Origin: Copromyces sp. CBS 386.78
Taxonomy: Eukaryota > Ascomycota > Sordariomycetes > Sordariales > Sordariaceae
DNA length: 64,000 bases
Reading direction: 5' to 3'
Assembly (NCBI GenBank): GCA_030685235.1
Contig: MU839238.1
Coordinates: 1-64,000 of the forward strand
Part shown: positions 25,010-35,045 of the stretch, piece by piece
How the letters are laid out: the number at the start of each line of letters is the position of its first letter
Position numbering within the stretch: position 1 is the first letter of the stretch
Position numbers and translations under genes: made by a program
The notes under the pieces: model-generated
Seen by the model: only the letters and a program-made list of their open reading frames with translations
What the model was told of the DNA's origin: nothing
Databases searched by the model: none

Positions 25010-27330
25010 CCGGTCTCACCCCACAAACTTGGCTCGAGAGGAGGCCTCTTGCTCTTGGGATTTTGCGGCTCAAGTGTCATCGCAAACAGATTTCGCTTGC
25101 CGGAGGGTCCGGGGGTGTAACTGTATTACGTACGGGCCAAGCTCAAAGGTTCTTGCTTGCTTGGCTCTTCTATCGGAACACCTTTAGCTAAGCCTTTCCG
25201 GTCTGCTGAGATCTACCGGTTCTGCAGTTGTACATGTGGAATGCTTTATTCCTGCATGCAAAGCCATGAGCGGGAGCGAGTAGCCCCGAGTCTTTGGTTT
25301 AGTTTTCGTTCTCCATCAATCAAAGCGACGGCAAAAAGCATCAGACAGCTGATGATCGTCAACAGCTCGCATGTTCGTGCTTCTGGTGCAGTGGTGTTAT
25401 CCAATTGCCATTCTGTGATCGACCGTTTATCTTTTCCTTCAAGCACACCCTGAGGGGCCTGATGACCACATGGATTGAAAACCCTTCAACAGACATGACT
25501 GAACAGCGACTGAGCCACTGTCTAACGGACCACATGTGCCACTTGCACTTGCCAAAATAAACGGTTCGCCTTCTTCATACCAAATACATGACGCGCGTTT
25601 TAGTTTTCTTTGACTTTGTATTGGACAAGAGGAATGGATCGGAAGAGCACAGCCTCATTCAGCCACATGTGTGCGTAATGTATTTTCTGCGCCATCTCAC
25701 TGTGCAAATTACTGAGTGCCCTCCATTCTTCTCGGAGGTGCAACGTGTTACACTAACAACTTCTGGTGGCACTTTGTGCAAACTTGGTTACCCACTTGGA
25801 AGTGTGGGATCCGTTATGTGAGAGTGGAACCTGTGAGGGGATGCTTGAAAGTTTGTTTGTGAGACCGTTACGGGAGGAAAAAGAGCCATTCCAAGTGGAA
25901 CGAGGACCCAGCGATGAGGGTCTCCAGGTTCTACTCTTTGAAGAAAGGAACTGGGGAATTTGATAAACTGCTCACCGTCGAGTTCACTGCTTGTGTTGGA
26001 AGTCACGGAGGTTCATGTTGAAACCAACCATTCCATGTGTTCAGTTGTCGAACGGTCATGCTTTGTGGTTTGCATGTGACTGGCAGCTGTCAACTGGCAG
26101 TTGGCCGGTCTGAGCCAACGAACGAAAGAGGGAGAAAAGCAAACAGCGAAAGAAATGTCGGAATTGAGCAAAACGATGACACCGAATTCGATGCCAGAAG
26201 CCCGCTCGGATTAAGGCACTCGCTCGCTTTGCCTCGTCCTGCTTCGGCTGAGTCATCTCTTTCTTGGACTGCATCAGCCAAGCAAACAATGAGGGCACAG
26301 TGAGCAGTGATGTCATCGAATGGATAGAATTTGCGAGAATTGCCCACCCGATGCTGCATGCTGGTCCACTAGCGACAACTAGCCGAGTTTTGCGCCAGCG
26401 CAGGTCGCGGGCGCGGGAGCCGTTTTTGATGGACTCCTCCGAGACGGGCTGGGACCACGGGCTGGGACCACGGGCCGGGAATGGTCTGGATGGGGAATTA
26501 AAAAAAGGAAGACAGACGTTGAAGATCCATAGTTGGAAAATCTCCCTGGTTACTGAGAGTCGTTACGTCCACCACCACAAAGAAAAGGCAGGCACAAGCT
26601 GTGATCACCATCCGTGGTTTCTTTCTTGGGGCCGTTTCCCGAGTAGCGTGATGGATGATGTGCGAGGCAATGTGATTTCTCAAGGTTCAAGTCATGATAG
26701 ATGAAGACCAGTTCCCAGGACCGTTCATCATTGCGAAGTTCAACACATCAGATGGGCCTGGCCACCGACTGGGCTCAGGGACCGGGGAAGGTCCAAGGGT
26801 CTACCAGTGGGTTCATGCTCAACTGCAAGGGTTGAAACACATGCTTTCCGACATGCAATTGCTTTGTTGGTGATTCCGTGCATTTTTGTCCGGAAAACCC
26901 ATATCAAGTTCTCGACGTTGGAATGATGAGCGGTGGAGTCCCATGAGTTTGATAAAAGATCCCATGGAATTTGAAGAACAAGAGTCGCCCGCCGAGTAAT
27001 GAGAGAGGCTGCCTGGTGTGAGAGTTTGACGCCGCAAAAAAGACGGCGGCCATGTTGTGCAACCTAACGTTTACGTGACCGAAACTACTGTTCCCAGGCA
27101 AGCAATAAAGGGGAACAGATTGAACACGAGCGGACAAATGTCGAGATTCGCCAATGGTGAAACAGCGCAAAGGAATGAAGAAACCCAAAGAGTTGACAAC
27201 GAGTGCCTTCATTGCAGCCAACCCCAGACCGTCATGCCGTGGAACCTGTGTGCCGCATTTTCCGGCCTTTGGTGGATGGCTGGAGCCGCCTTCCCCCACA
27301 CTCGATCGGGATGGAGGGCAGGCGCGGCTC
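25010..27330. other. Gene-free spacer
   Basis: Ordinary base composition. The open frames are short, overlap on both strands and show no family features; the longest is 170 codons on the minus strand at 26904-27416 and runs into the small inverted-repeat element. GGGCTGGGACCACG is directly repeated at 26448-26475. I see no supported gene. Confidence 0.55.
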
Positions 27331-27337
27331 GACAGGG
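27331..27337. repeat. Target duplication, left copy (GACAGGG)
   Basis: GACAGGG sits directly before the GGGGC start of the element and is repeated at 27726-27732. A C precedes both copies, so the duplication may be 8 bp. Confidence 0.65.
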
Positions 27338-27725
27338 GGGGCACGGTGAATAGGGGCCTCTCAGAATGTGGGGCCTGACACGTGACAGGTATCTTTCGGT
27401 ACCTTCTCCTAATCACTTGTAAATTACCGAAATAGCTATTTTTACAAGCAAACTCTAAATTAGTATTAGGGTTAGGTTAGTGTTAAGGTTAGGCTAGTGT
27501 TAGGGTTAGTTTAGGGTTAGTTAGGGTTAGGGTTAGCTCCGGGGGTGCAGGGGGCCAGTGAGAGGCCCCCGCGTGATGAATGTTTCCTTTCAATTGATAT
27601 ATTTACATATGATAGACATATGTCTGTAAAATACGGTAATTACGGCCGTGGTACACTCGGTACTTTTTTCTCTAGAAAAGTGGAGTTTAGACAGGGATCT
27701 GAGAGGCCCCTAATCACCCAGCCCC
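27338..27725. mobile_element. MITE-like element carrying a telomere-like array
   Basis: The ends 27338-27365 and 27698-27725 are inverted copies of each other, 28 bp with three mismatches: GGGGC.C/GGTGA.TAGGGGCCTCTCAGA. Directly outside both ends is GACAGGG (27331-27337 and 27726-27732), extendable to CGACAGGG if one C is assigned to the flank. Inverted ends plus a 7-8 bp duplication at 388 bp length, without coding capacity, fit a miniature non-autonomous DNA transposon, possibly hAT-type. The interior holds a telomere-like TTAGGG array (27460-27536), a GGGGGCC/GGCCCCC hairpin (27550-27570) that repeats part of the end motif, and an imperfect TTTACATATG inverted repeat (27602-27630). No source element is in the window. 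Confidence 0.7.
27460..27536 (+). repeat. Interstitial telomere-like repeats (TTAGGG and variants)
   Basis: TTAGGG, the telomere unit of Neurospora and most filamentous fungi, is repeated here, mixed with the variants TTAGG, TTAG, TTTAGGG, TTAAGG and TTAGTG over about 77 bp. The G-rich strand is the plus strand. The last copies (27511-27536) are the most regular. The variability argues against recent telomerase addition and for an old or repeatedly rearranged array. It lies inside the element bounded by 27338 and 27725. Confidence 0.9.
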
Positions 27726-27732
27726 GACAGGG
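27726..27732. repeat. Target duplication, right copy (GACAGGG)
   Basis: This is an exact match to 27331-27337, directly after the GCCCC end of the element. Confidence 0.65.
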
Positions 27733-29031
27733 ATGCGGTCGTGTGGGCGTTTGGGGGGTAACGATGGAGTGTGGTTGGCTGGTTCGTTGCATCACTCCAC
27801 AATTCTTGGTGTTTCTGGCGCAATCATGACGACGTCCCAGGAAGGTTCAATGCCCAGCAAGGCCAAGCTCCGAGCTGTGGTTCAAGGGAATTCCATCGAG
27901 ATGGCTGACATTGCGGCCCACGTCTGGCCCATTCCTTGCCATCAATGATATTGGGGTCAAACATTGACTGCAATCTGCAGGGCAGTGTAGAGGTAGGGAG
28001 TAAGGACCCGTCAAACGTGGTTCCCCGTCAGAAGGAAGAGTCAAGCAGCAGTCTTGGGATGACATTGAACCAAAAATTGGATGGCATTGGCGTACGCAGG
28101 GCATGGTCGGGAATCATTTGATGGGGGGTCCCACCAGAGACACAGCCAGCCCCGGCAAACGTCGACCCAGCAATAACGACAACGAGCGAGGACGAGCGAC
28201 CGGGAGGACGAGAGGCCACAAACCGGCCGGCCACTTACCATGCAGGTTTGGATTTCTTGTACAACACAGCTGATTCGCTCGTCATCGTTTCGAAGCGGGC
28301 CGTGGCAGGACACATCCTGGAGAGAAAGGGAATGTGCGAGGAGAGGAAGGATTCAGTCATCCACGGCTGGGAAGGCATCGACGATGGTGCTGGATAGAGA
28401 AGAACTGGGGCTACTATCTGAGTAACCACGAAATCAAGGCGCTCCAATGTTAGGCAAACTCGTACCTCCTTCTCATGAGATCGTCAAGAAGGAATACCTC
28501 AAGTGTAGGTAATCCGGATCCCCAGCCACACCACACCAGGTCTTGTCACCGTGTTTCGCCTCGTTGTTGCGTGCAAGTGCACACAGTACGTACCTGCAGT
28601 GACGGTGGAAGTGTGTGGATTCTCTCCTTCACTCGTTGCTTGGAACAAAAAAAAAGAGCTGAGGGAGGTGTGTAGTGTGTGGTAGACAAGTGGTGGTGAC
28701 GGGCCGGCTCCCAGGATTCAGGTCCTGTTCTCAGGTCAGGTCAGGTTTGTTTGCCTTGCCCTGCCCTGCCTGCTTCCATACCTAACCTGCCCACTGCCCC
28801 TGCTGAGCCTGCCTTGCACTCCCCCTTGCCCCTCATCCTTGTCTTGGCCTGCTCCTCTCCGATATAAGTATTTGTCCCTTCTTCTCTTTCTGCTTTTCTC
28901 TTACGTTCCACAATCCAACAACTCAAGATACCCATTTCACCGTTTTTCCGCGTCAAAATACCCAAAGAGCAACGCTCGCTTAATACCATACAACCAACAA
29001 TAATCACCAACAAAACCAACCAACCATCAAA
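27733..29031. promoter_or_regulatory. Spacer with the promoter of the small wall-protein gene
   Basis: The distal part has no supported gene. Nearer the next gene there is a run of direct CAGGT and pyrimidine-rich CTGCC words (28730-28850), a TATA-like TATAAG at 28863-28868, then a C/T-rich and CAA-rich leader (CAACCAACCAACCATCAAA) up to the start codon at 29032. This arrangement is typical of strongly expressed fungal genes and would put transcription start near 28895. Confidence 0.6.
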
Positions 29032-29559
29032 ATGAAGTTCTCCGCTGTCCTCGTTGCCCTCGCCCCTCTGGCTCTTGTACGTTACCCTCGGTCTACATGC
29101 ATTGATGCCATTCACAGCTTCTAACCACCTCGAAAATAGGCCCAGACCTCCATCGACCAGTCTGCCTCCTCGGCTGCTGCCTCCGTCTCTAGCAGTATCT
29201 CGTCTGCTCTCGCTTCCCAGAGCTCTGCTGCTGCCTCCGTCAGCTCCTCCGTCAGCTCCAAGGTCAACAGCATCTCCTCCAGCGCCGACTCTGCCGTCGC
29301 TTCCGTCACTAGCCAGGCTGGCGATTCCCTCTCCTCTCTCGAGTCTCAGCTCTCCACGGCCACTGGCTCCGACCGTGCTTCCATCACCTCTGCCATTGGC
29401 TCCATCAGCAGCGGTGCCAACTCTGCCATCAACTCCATCACCAGCAAGGCCGGCTCTGCTGCTAGCTCTGCTACCAGCAACCCTGCCGCTCCCATGAAGA
29501 CCGGTGCCGTGGCCATGGGCGCCCTCTTCGGTGGTGCTGCTGTCCTTGCCAACCTCTAA
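29032..29559 (+). CDS. Small Ser/Ala-rich secreted protein, probably GPI-anchored
   Basis: Two exons, 29032-29076 and 29140-29559, with a 63-bp intron (GTACGT..CTAACC..AAATAG), encode 154 residues. Residues 1-16 (MKFSAVLVALAPLALA) form a secretion signal, split by the intron almost exactly at its end. The body is mostly Ser and Ala in heptad-like runs such as SSSISSALASQSSAAASVSSS, likely to be O-glycosylated or helical. The last about 20 residues (AVAMGALFGGAAVLANL) are hydrophobic with no basic tail, as in GPI-attachment signals. A cell-wall or plasma-membrane surface location is therefore likely. Strong codon bias (TCC, GCC, GCT) and a clear TATA-box promoter suggest high expression. I do not recognise a specific family. 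Confidence 0.85.
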
Positions 29560-31765
29560 ATTTACTTTTAAATCAGGAGTGAGTGAGGGGATGGTTTAGA
29601 ATCAGCCGCGGAGCTCGGGTATTTACGAATGATGGACGATCCTCTTTCGACATTCACGAGTTCCGAGGTTGCTTGTACAACACGAAAACACGACATATTT
29701 GACAAGCGCCCTCCGCAAGGGATTCTACTAGACATGCTTTTTGTTTCAAAAGATTCCCTGCCCAGAAAGGGTGTTTCGACGCTTTGCTACGCTTAGCTAT
29801 GGTTCGATGCCGAGATGATGATAATGGGATTATGGATGGGATTTTCCATTTGTTGGCTTGGAGAAAGTAAAGGAGTTAATCTGACCGGGCTTAATACAAT
29901 CTTCATACACCAACCTCGCAGTTTCCCATAACCTATTGTGACTTTTGTGTTCCTTGCATGAACTGACATCCAGACCAGCAAACTAGAAACACGGTCAACG
30001 GTGAGTGATCATGAGGCCATGGTCGATTGCCCAATGCATTCGTATCCAGAGGTCGGATGACGAATTGGCTGGGTCGCTTACCAATGGAACTAACAGCGTC
30101 ATAGACACTTGGCGAAGCTAAACCCAAAGAGGGCCTTTGCTGCATGACAGCACCAAGCTTGTTCATGCAAAAGATCAAATCCACCGGGCCACTAACTGCC
30201 AAAATGTACCTCACATCCAATTTGTGGTGAGCATGTACTAGCTCCGGTTACTGTGTCTGTGCATGCGCTACCAACTTTCCTACCTCTACCCAGCAGGACC
30301 AAGCAATCATCGCCGATGCAGGATGCCCTCTGCACCTTTTCGCAACTGCACATCGACTGCATCTGTCACGCTCAGACGCGGCGCCGACACAGAGCGACGC
30401 CGACAACGGCTTTCCCTCTCCGTCTGGTTGCAATTGATTTCATATGAACATTCGTGGACGTCGTCCCCGTTGTCCTTTGCAACTCACTTATTCATTGAAG
30501 ACCAGGTGGCTGGTGGTTGACATACCTGGCACTCGGTGGTTGCGATGAAGTTGGGTTTGGCGTGCCAAAGCCCAGACCACCAGACCTGCTAATGTGTGGT
30601 CCTTGCATTGCCCTGGTGCTGATGAGACGAAGGGAGACGATGCGCAATATGGCCCAGAAGGATGATGATAGTGAAGAAAGGCCATTCTTTTGATGTTCTT
30701 GATACCTTAAGGAGCCACCCCGTCTCTTTTTTTTCTTTTTTTTGATTCGATTCAGGGGAGTTTCGAGGGAGAAATTAGCGAGTGTCCTAAGAGTCCATTC
30801 AACAGCGGACGTTTAGAATTCCCGAGCAGTTCCACTTCCTATGCAGACAACACATTCCTACCTGTCTGTGTGTTTACTTCGCAGTCAAGAACTGCGCTTA
30901 ATCCTTGCGTGGTAGCAGGTACCTGCGCAGTGCGCGCATATGTACTAGCATGCCTGGACGCTGGAATGTTGGCCGCGTAGCAGATAGCGACCGTACAGGG
31001 CTGCATTGGATTGCGATGATTCGGCTTGTCGTTTGAGGGTCGATACCGTGATGGTGGACATGTGGATGAAATTGGGGTGGGCAGAGATAGAGGAGTGTGA
31101 ATTGTAGGCTCCCGGTGAGGATGTTTGCTGCCAGCAGACAACAGGAAAATCAGTATGAATCGAGTCATGCCCAAAAGAACGGGGAAAATATGATCTTGTA
31201 ACGTCAAAACGCTCTTGGAAGATCATTTGTGCCTGGAGGAAGAAAGAAAGAAGTCCTAACAGGACCTCCGAGAGATGATGTTGGAAGACAAATGAGAGTT
31301 CAGAACTTACAACAATCTCCGACGGACTGCGAGATGATACCCGAGTCCAGATGCACCTTCAGGCATCACAAGAACCACTTAACATTCGTCACATCAGATG
31401 ATGAGGATGCAGATGCCGGCATCGTTTTCTTGCATGCCGTTCTGTTGGCATTGTCAACACGTGAGAACTGCCTGGTTGACTAATACAAACCGCTGTTGAC
31501 GTTAAGAGGGCATCTCTCTTCGTTCTCGCGATGCCCTGCCCTGAAACTCCGTGGTATTTCAAGCCTCCACTCGTTATAAGATGCGTCTATACTCACCCGC
31601 AGGCATATGTGTTCTCATCGCAAACATCAGCCGATGGAAAAACAATAGCAAAAAGATAATGGAGCAATGGTCAAGCGCCCCCGGAACCCTCACCGCTGCC
31701 TCCTCAACGGCTGTTGTCCGCCGTTTGCCGATTAGCGTATCGTAGTGTCGTCGCGTCGTGGTAAA

Positions 31766-31801
31766 GGGGGCTATCGACAGCCCGAATTTTCGGGCACCCC
31801 C
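31766..31801. other. GC-rich stem-loop followed by TTTT
   Basis: An outer GGGGG (31766-31770) pairs with CCCCC (31797-31801), and an inner GCCCGAA (31780-31786) pairs perfectly with TTCGGGC (31789-31795). On the plus strand the stem is followed directly by TTTT. It lies 20 bp past the terminator of the Pol III-like element on the other strand. Its function is unknown. Confidence 0.5.
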
Positions 31802-31821
31802 TTTTATGCCGTATCGCCGAG

Positions 31822-31940
31822 AAAAGTGCCATCGTCGGGAATCGAACCGGCAGTGTTCCGCGCAGCGGGCGAGTCTGGCCTGTTGGCGAATGTGCGTGCG
31901 CCTCGTTGAACCGCTTGACCATTTTGTCCCATTGGGAGGT
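31822..31940 (-). ncRNA. tRNA-like Pol III transcription unit, not a standard tRNA
   Basis: On the minus strand TGGTCAAGCGG (31921-31911) fits the A-box consensus TRGYNNARNGG at every position, and GGTTCGATTCC (31848-31838) fits the B box exactly. A TTTT terminator follows at 31825-31822, and a TATA-like TTTATATACTA lies about 45 bp upstream of the A box (31975-31965). However, the acceptor strands do not pair, the D stem has only two pairs, the T stem has mismatches, and no 7-base anticodon loop can be made. It could be a decayed tRNA, a SINE-like element or a non-tRNA Pol III gene. The 5' boundary is a guess. Confidence 0.35.
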
Positions 31941-32516
31941 GTTGGAAGATGGGGTGAAAGAGATAGTATATAAACCCAGGGGGCTGGTGGTAGCCTGATT
32001 TGTTAGGCTGCCGGGCAATGGGCAAGTGTAAACGGAAGGTGCGCGGCGCGGGCTGGTTGTCAACCAAACTGGCGGATGGTCTTTCGTCGGTTCGATCTAA
32101 TCTCTGTTATGGTGTAATCCTTGTTCGAAACAGAAGCTACCTACCCTAGCAGCGAAGAAATGGTGATGGATATAAGTTCAAAGGATCCTGAAGCATGCCA
32201 AATAGAACTTGCAACCTGTTCCATAACCCTACCTTTGCTATATGACTGGGAGGTACCCTACTTCAATAAACACTTGCAACTCACACTTGACACTATTACA
32301 AACAATCACTTCTTTGGTCATCAGACTTGGAAACAAAAAGCTAATATTCAAATGTTGGTATCGAAGAACGATAGTAAGAATCCAAAGAGTAATAATCATC
32401 ATCCATCCCCGGTGAAGCAACATCTCTCTCCTTCCCATCTCGCCATTCCACCAGCCACATAACCAACACACTCAAAGCAATCATGAAAACTCCAAACTCA
32501 CCCCTCCAGACAAAAC

Positions 32517-35045
32517 TCACAAAGCCTCAACCCCGGCCCGTCTCGCCAACCCACCCACACCCCCCGCGCCTCCAACGCCCATCAAAAAGCCCCACTCCCC
32601 CCTGGTAATCGGGCTAATATCATCATACCCATTCGGCGTCAACGGGCCCAGTCTATTACCAAACCGATTATACCGTCCACCACCAGGTGACACCTCCAGT
32701 CTCTCATTGTCAGAATCGGACTCGTTTTCGACGTCCGAGCTCGCCAAGTTTTTGGAGCTGGAATTTCCGTTGTGCAAGATCCCATCTAAAGTGTTGCCTG
32801 ATGAGTGCGGCGGCTGGAGCCAGATGTTGATTTTGGTTGCTGTTAGGGCGGTGCGCGGGGAGTCGAGTGGGCGGGCGGTGTGTTCTTCTTCTTCTGATGA
32901 GGAGGAAGAGGATGGAGAGTCTGAGGACGGAGATTGGGTGGTGGTAGGGTTGTTGATGACTGTTGATGGGGAGTCGAAGTCTGGAGAGGGTGATTGAGCA
33001 CCTTGGACGGTGGATGGGGAGGATGTTTGCGATTTTCGTGATTTCTCAAGGGGAGAAAGATTGTTGTAAATGAAGCCGCCGCGCTTGGGCTTGTTGGTGG
33101 GGATCACGAGCTCGAGTTCCATCTTGGCGAGTGTGCGTTGGACGCGGATGGGTGTGGTCAGTTCGAGGTCGGACTGGCGGGCTGGGCTGGGAGGAGCAAG
33201 ATGTTGTCGGGGTGATATTTTCTTGGAGGACTTTGGTGGTTTAGGATCAAATGTGGTTTGGAGCTTGAGACCCGCCAACATGTTCGGTCTGGCCGATCGA
33301 CCGGGAGGTGCTGGAGATAGTCTCGGGGTGGTGCGATGGAGTTCTTGCATTTCGTGGATCACGATGCGCTCGACTTCGCGGGTTGGGGTTCTGTCGTTGT
33401 TGTTGTCGTCGTCGTCGTCGATGTTGATGTCCACGGTCGGGATGGGAGCAGCCACTCGCGATGGTTGAACTCGGCGATACTTTTGAGCCCCGTTGACGTT
33501 AACCATCCGCACCTCTCTTCCCACGCCGATTTGGCCCACGCCAATTTGGACATTGCGGTACCAAGCCTCGATGTCGTCCATCTCCAACTTGCTCTCCAGA
33601 TCAATCTCGTCCATCATGTCGGCCATCTCGTCGAGATCAATATCCTCCTCCGCCACGACAACCGCCTTCTCGTCACCACCATAATAGTAAGGTCCAACCC
33701 ACCCATTTGACACCGGCGCCACCGGCAACGGCTTCTCCTTCTTCATCACACGAACTGGTTCGGGCATCTCAAAATCACCCACCAATTCAAAAACCCCATC
33801 CTCTACGCCCTGCACCTTCTCAACCGTATCATCCACCCACCCCTTCTCCCTCACATCCCGTCCACCCCTATAATCCCTTCTTCCATACGCCCTTCCATAC
33901 ATCCTCCCCACCTCCTCCAAGCTCCGATTGCTAACGGGATCCATAAACCTCGCATACGCACCCACGAGACAACTCTTCTTGAGCTTCTGGCATCCGTTCC
34001 CCAGTACAAGTCTCCTCAACTCATCCACGGCATCTTCCAGCCTGCGGTGCGCAATCGATCTTGATACCGACGGCTTGTGGTTCACCGTCCGGGTGTAGCA
34101 CTGCAGCGCCGAGCGGAAGGTGTACAAATGGTCGAGCGAGAGTAGGCGGAGACCGGCTGCTCCTGAGGAAGAAGAAGAAGGGCCGAAGAGAACTTCGTTT
34201 TGGGCCAGAGAGCGGTGCAAAAGCTCGGGCGGGAGGCCGAGTGTCGAGGCGGGGATGGGTGGTGGCAAGGAGGAGGGGGAGATGTTGAATTTCTTGGCGG
34301 CTTTTTCTAGAGTCGAAGAGAGGAGTTTGTCTTCTTTTTCTTTGAGCGGGATGGCGTGGATGAGGCGGATACCGAAATCTGATGATGTCGGTGATGAGGG
34401 TATTTGAAGCAGGGCAGGGCCGAAGCCGCGGGTGGCGTGGAGGCCGGCGCTGGGAAGACATGTGGTGTTGATGTCAGCGGCCATGGAGGAGGTGGAATAT
34501 GGCGTTGCTGGTGTTAAGGGCACCGACGGTGCTTGGGAAGCACCCGGGCTGAGTGGCCATCGCCCTGCTCCTCCTACTCGGCCGCGGTGGTTGGTGAAGA
34601 CGGAGTCGACTGTTGATGCTGTCGAAGCAGAAGTGAGGGAGGCTTCAGAGAATGTGGGTGAGGTGGCTCCATAGCGGTAGTCGGTGTTGATATTGATTAC
34701 CCTCTCCTTGATCGGACCGGTGTCACCACGAACAAATTGCTTGAATGCGTGAGCAAAAGTGGGTTTGGCCGGGGTGCTGGCAACCGAGCTTGAGGTCGAG
34801 GAGGAAGGAGTGCTACCGCAGGAAAAAGACTGAGCGGATGGAGAGCCGAGTGGAGAGGTCGGAAGCTGATAATCCTTGCGGATAACCAAGAGAGTGAATT
34901 TTGCTCCTTTCCTCTGGAGCCTCTTGGAGGCATACTCGAGAGCCGAGGTGAGATTACCGGGGAGGTGATCACCACCTTCAGCGAGAGAAGGACCAGCGCC
35001 CAGAGGAGGGGAGATGCGGGTCTTGAGCGGGAGTGAAGAAGACAT
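32517..35045 (-). CDS. Unrecognised 842-residue fungal protein with a conserved-looking N-terminal half
   Basis: A single exon encodes 842 residues. I do not recognise a named family; it may belong to one of the fungal domains of unknown function. About residues 25-60 (LTSALEYASKRLQRKGAKFTLLVIR) and 195-420 (ending near the GWVDD segment) look ordered, with helical stretches such as RRLEDAVDELRRLVLGNGCQKLKKSCLVGAY. These are interrupted and followed by Ser/Pro/Thr-rich low complexity. Acidic runs occur at about 465-490 (EEDIDLDEMADMMDEIDLE) and as an Asp/Asn run encoded by GTC/GTT repeats. The tail TPNGYDDISPITRGEWGFL stands out as compact after low-complexity sequence. No signal peptide or membrane segment is seen, so a cytoplasmic or nuclear regulator is possible. 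A copia element sits 1.2 kb upstream of the start. Confidence 0.75.
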   Translation of the reverse strand: MSSSLPLKTRISPPLGAGPSLAEGGDHLPGNLTSALEYASKRLQRKGAKFTLLVIRKDYQLPTSPLGSPSAQSFSCGSTPSSSTSSSVASTPAKPTFAHAFKQFVRGDTGPIKERVININTDYRYGATSPTFSEASLTSASTASTVDSVFTNHRGRVGGAGRWPLSPGASQAPSVPLTPATPYSTSSMAADINTTCLPSAGLHATRGFGPALLQIPSSPTSSDFGIRLIHAIPLKEKEDKLLSSTLEKAAKKFNISPSSLPPPIPASTLGLPPELLHRSLAQNEVLFGPSSSSSGAAGLRLLSLDHLYTFRSALQCYTRTVNHKPSVSRSIAHRRLEDAVDELRRLVLGNGCQKLKKSCLVGAYARFMDPVSNRSLEEVGRMYGRAYGRRDYRGGRDVREKGWVDDTVEKVQGVEDGVFELVGDFEMPEPVRVMKKEKPLPVAPVSNGWVGPYYYGGDEKAVVVAEEDIDLDEMADMMDEIDLESKLEMDDIEAWYRNVQIGVGQIGVGREVRMVNVNGAQKYRRVQPSRVAAPIPTVDINIDDDDDNNNDRTPTREVERIVIHEMQELHRTTPRLSPAPPGRSARPNMLAGLKLQTTFDPKPPKSSKKISPRQHLAPPSPARQSDLELTTPIRVQRTLAKMELELVIPTNKPKRGGFIYNNLSPLEKSRKSQTSSPSTVQGAQSPSPDFDSPSTVINNPTTTQSPSSDSPSSSSSSEEEEHTARPLDSPRTALTATKINIWLQPPHSSGNTLDGILHNGNSSSKNLASSDVENESDSDNERLEVSPGGGRYNRFGNRLGPLTPNGYDDISPITRGEWGFLMGVGGAGGVGGLARRAGVEAL

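Larger units (their letters stand above)
29560..32516. other. Gene-free spacer with a Pol III-like element
   Basis: No coding frame is supported; those present are short and overlap on both strands. The notable content is a strong GC hairpin at 31766-31801 and a minus-strand A-box/B-box pair with a TTTT terminator at 31822-31921. A T-rich tract lies at 30725-30743. Confidence 0.55.

Noticed and set aside
26448..26475. Short direct repeat GGGCTGGGACCACG
   Set aside because: Only two 14-base copies, with no sign of a mobile element or array.
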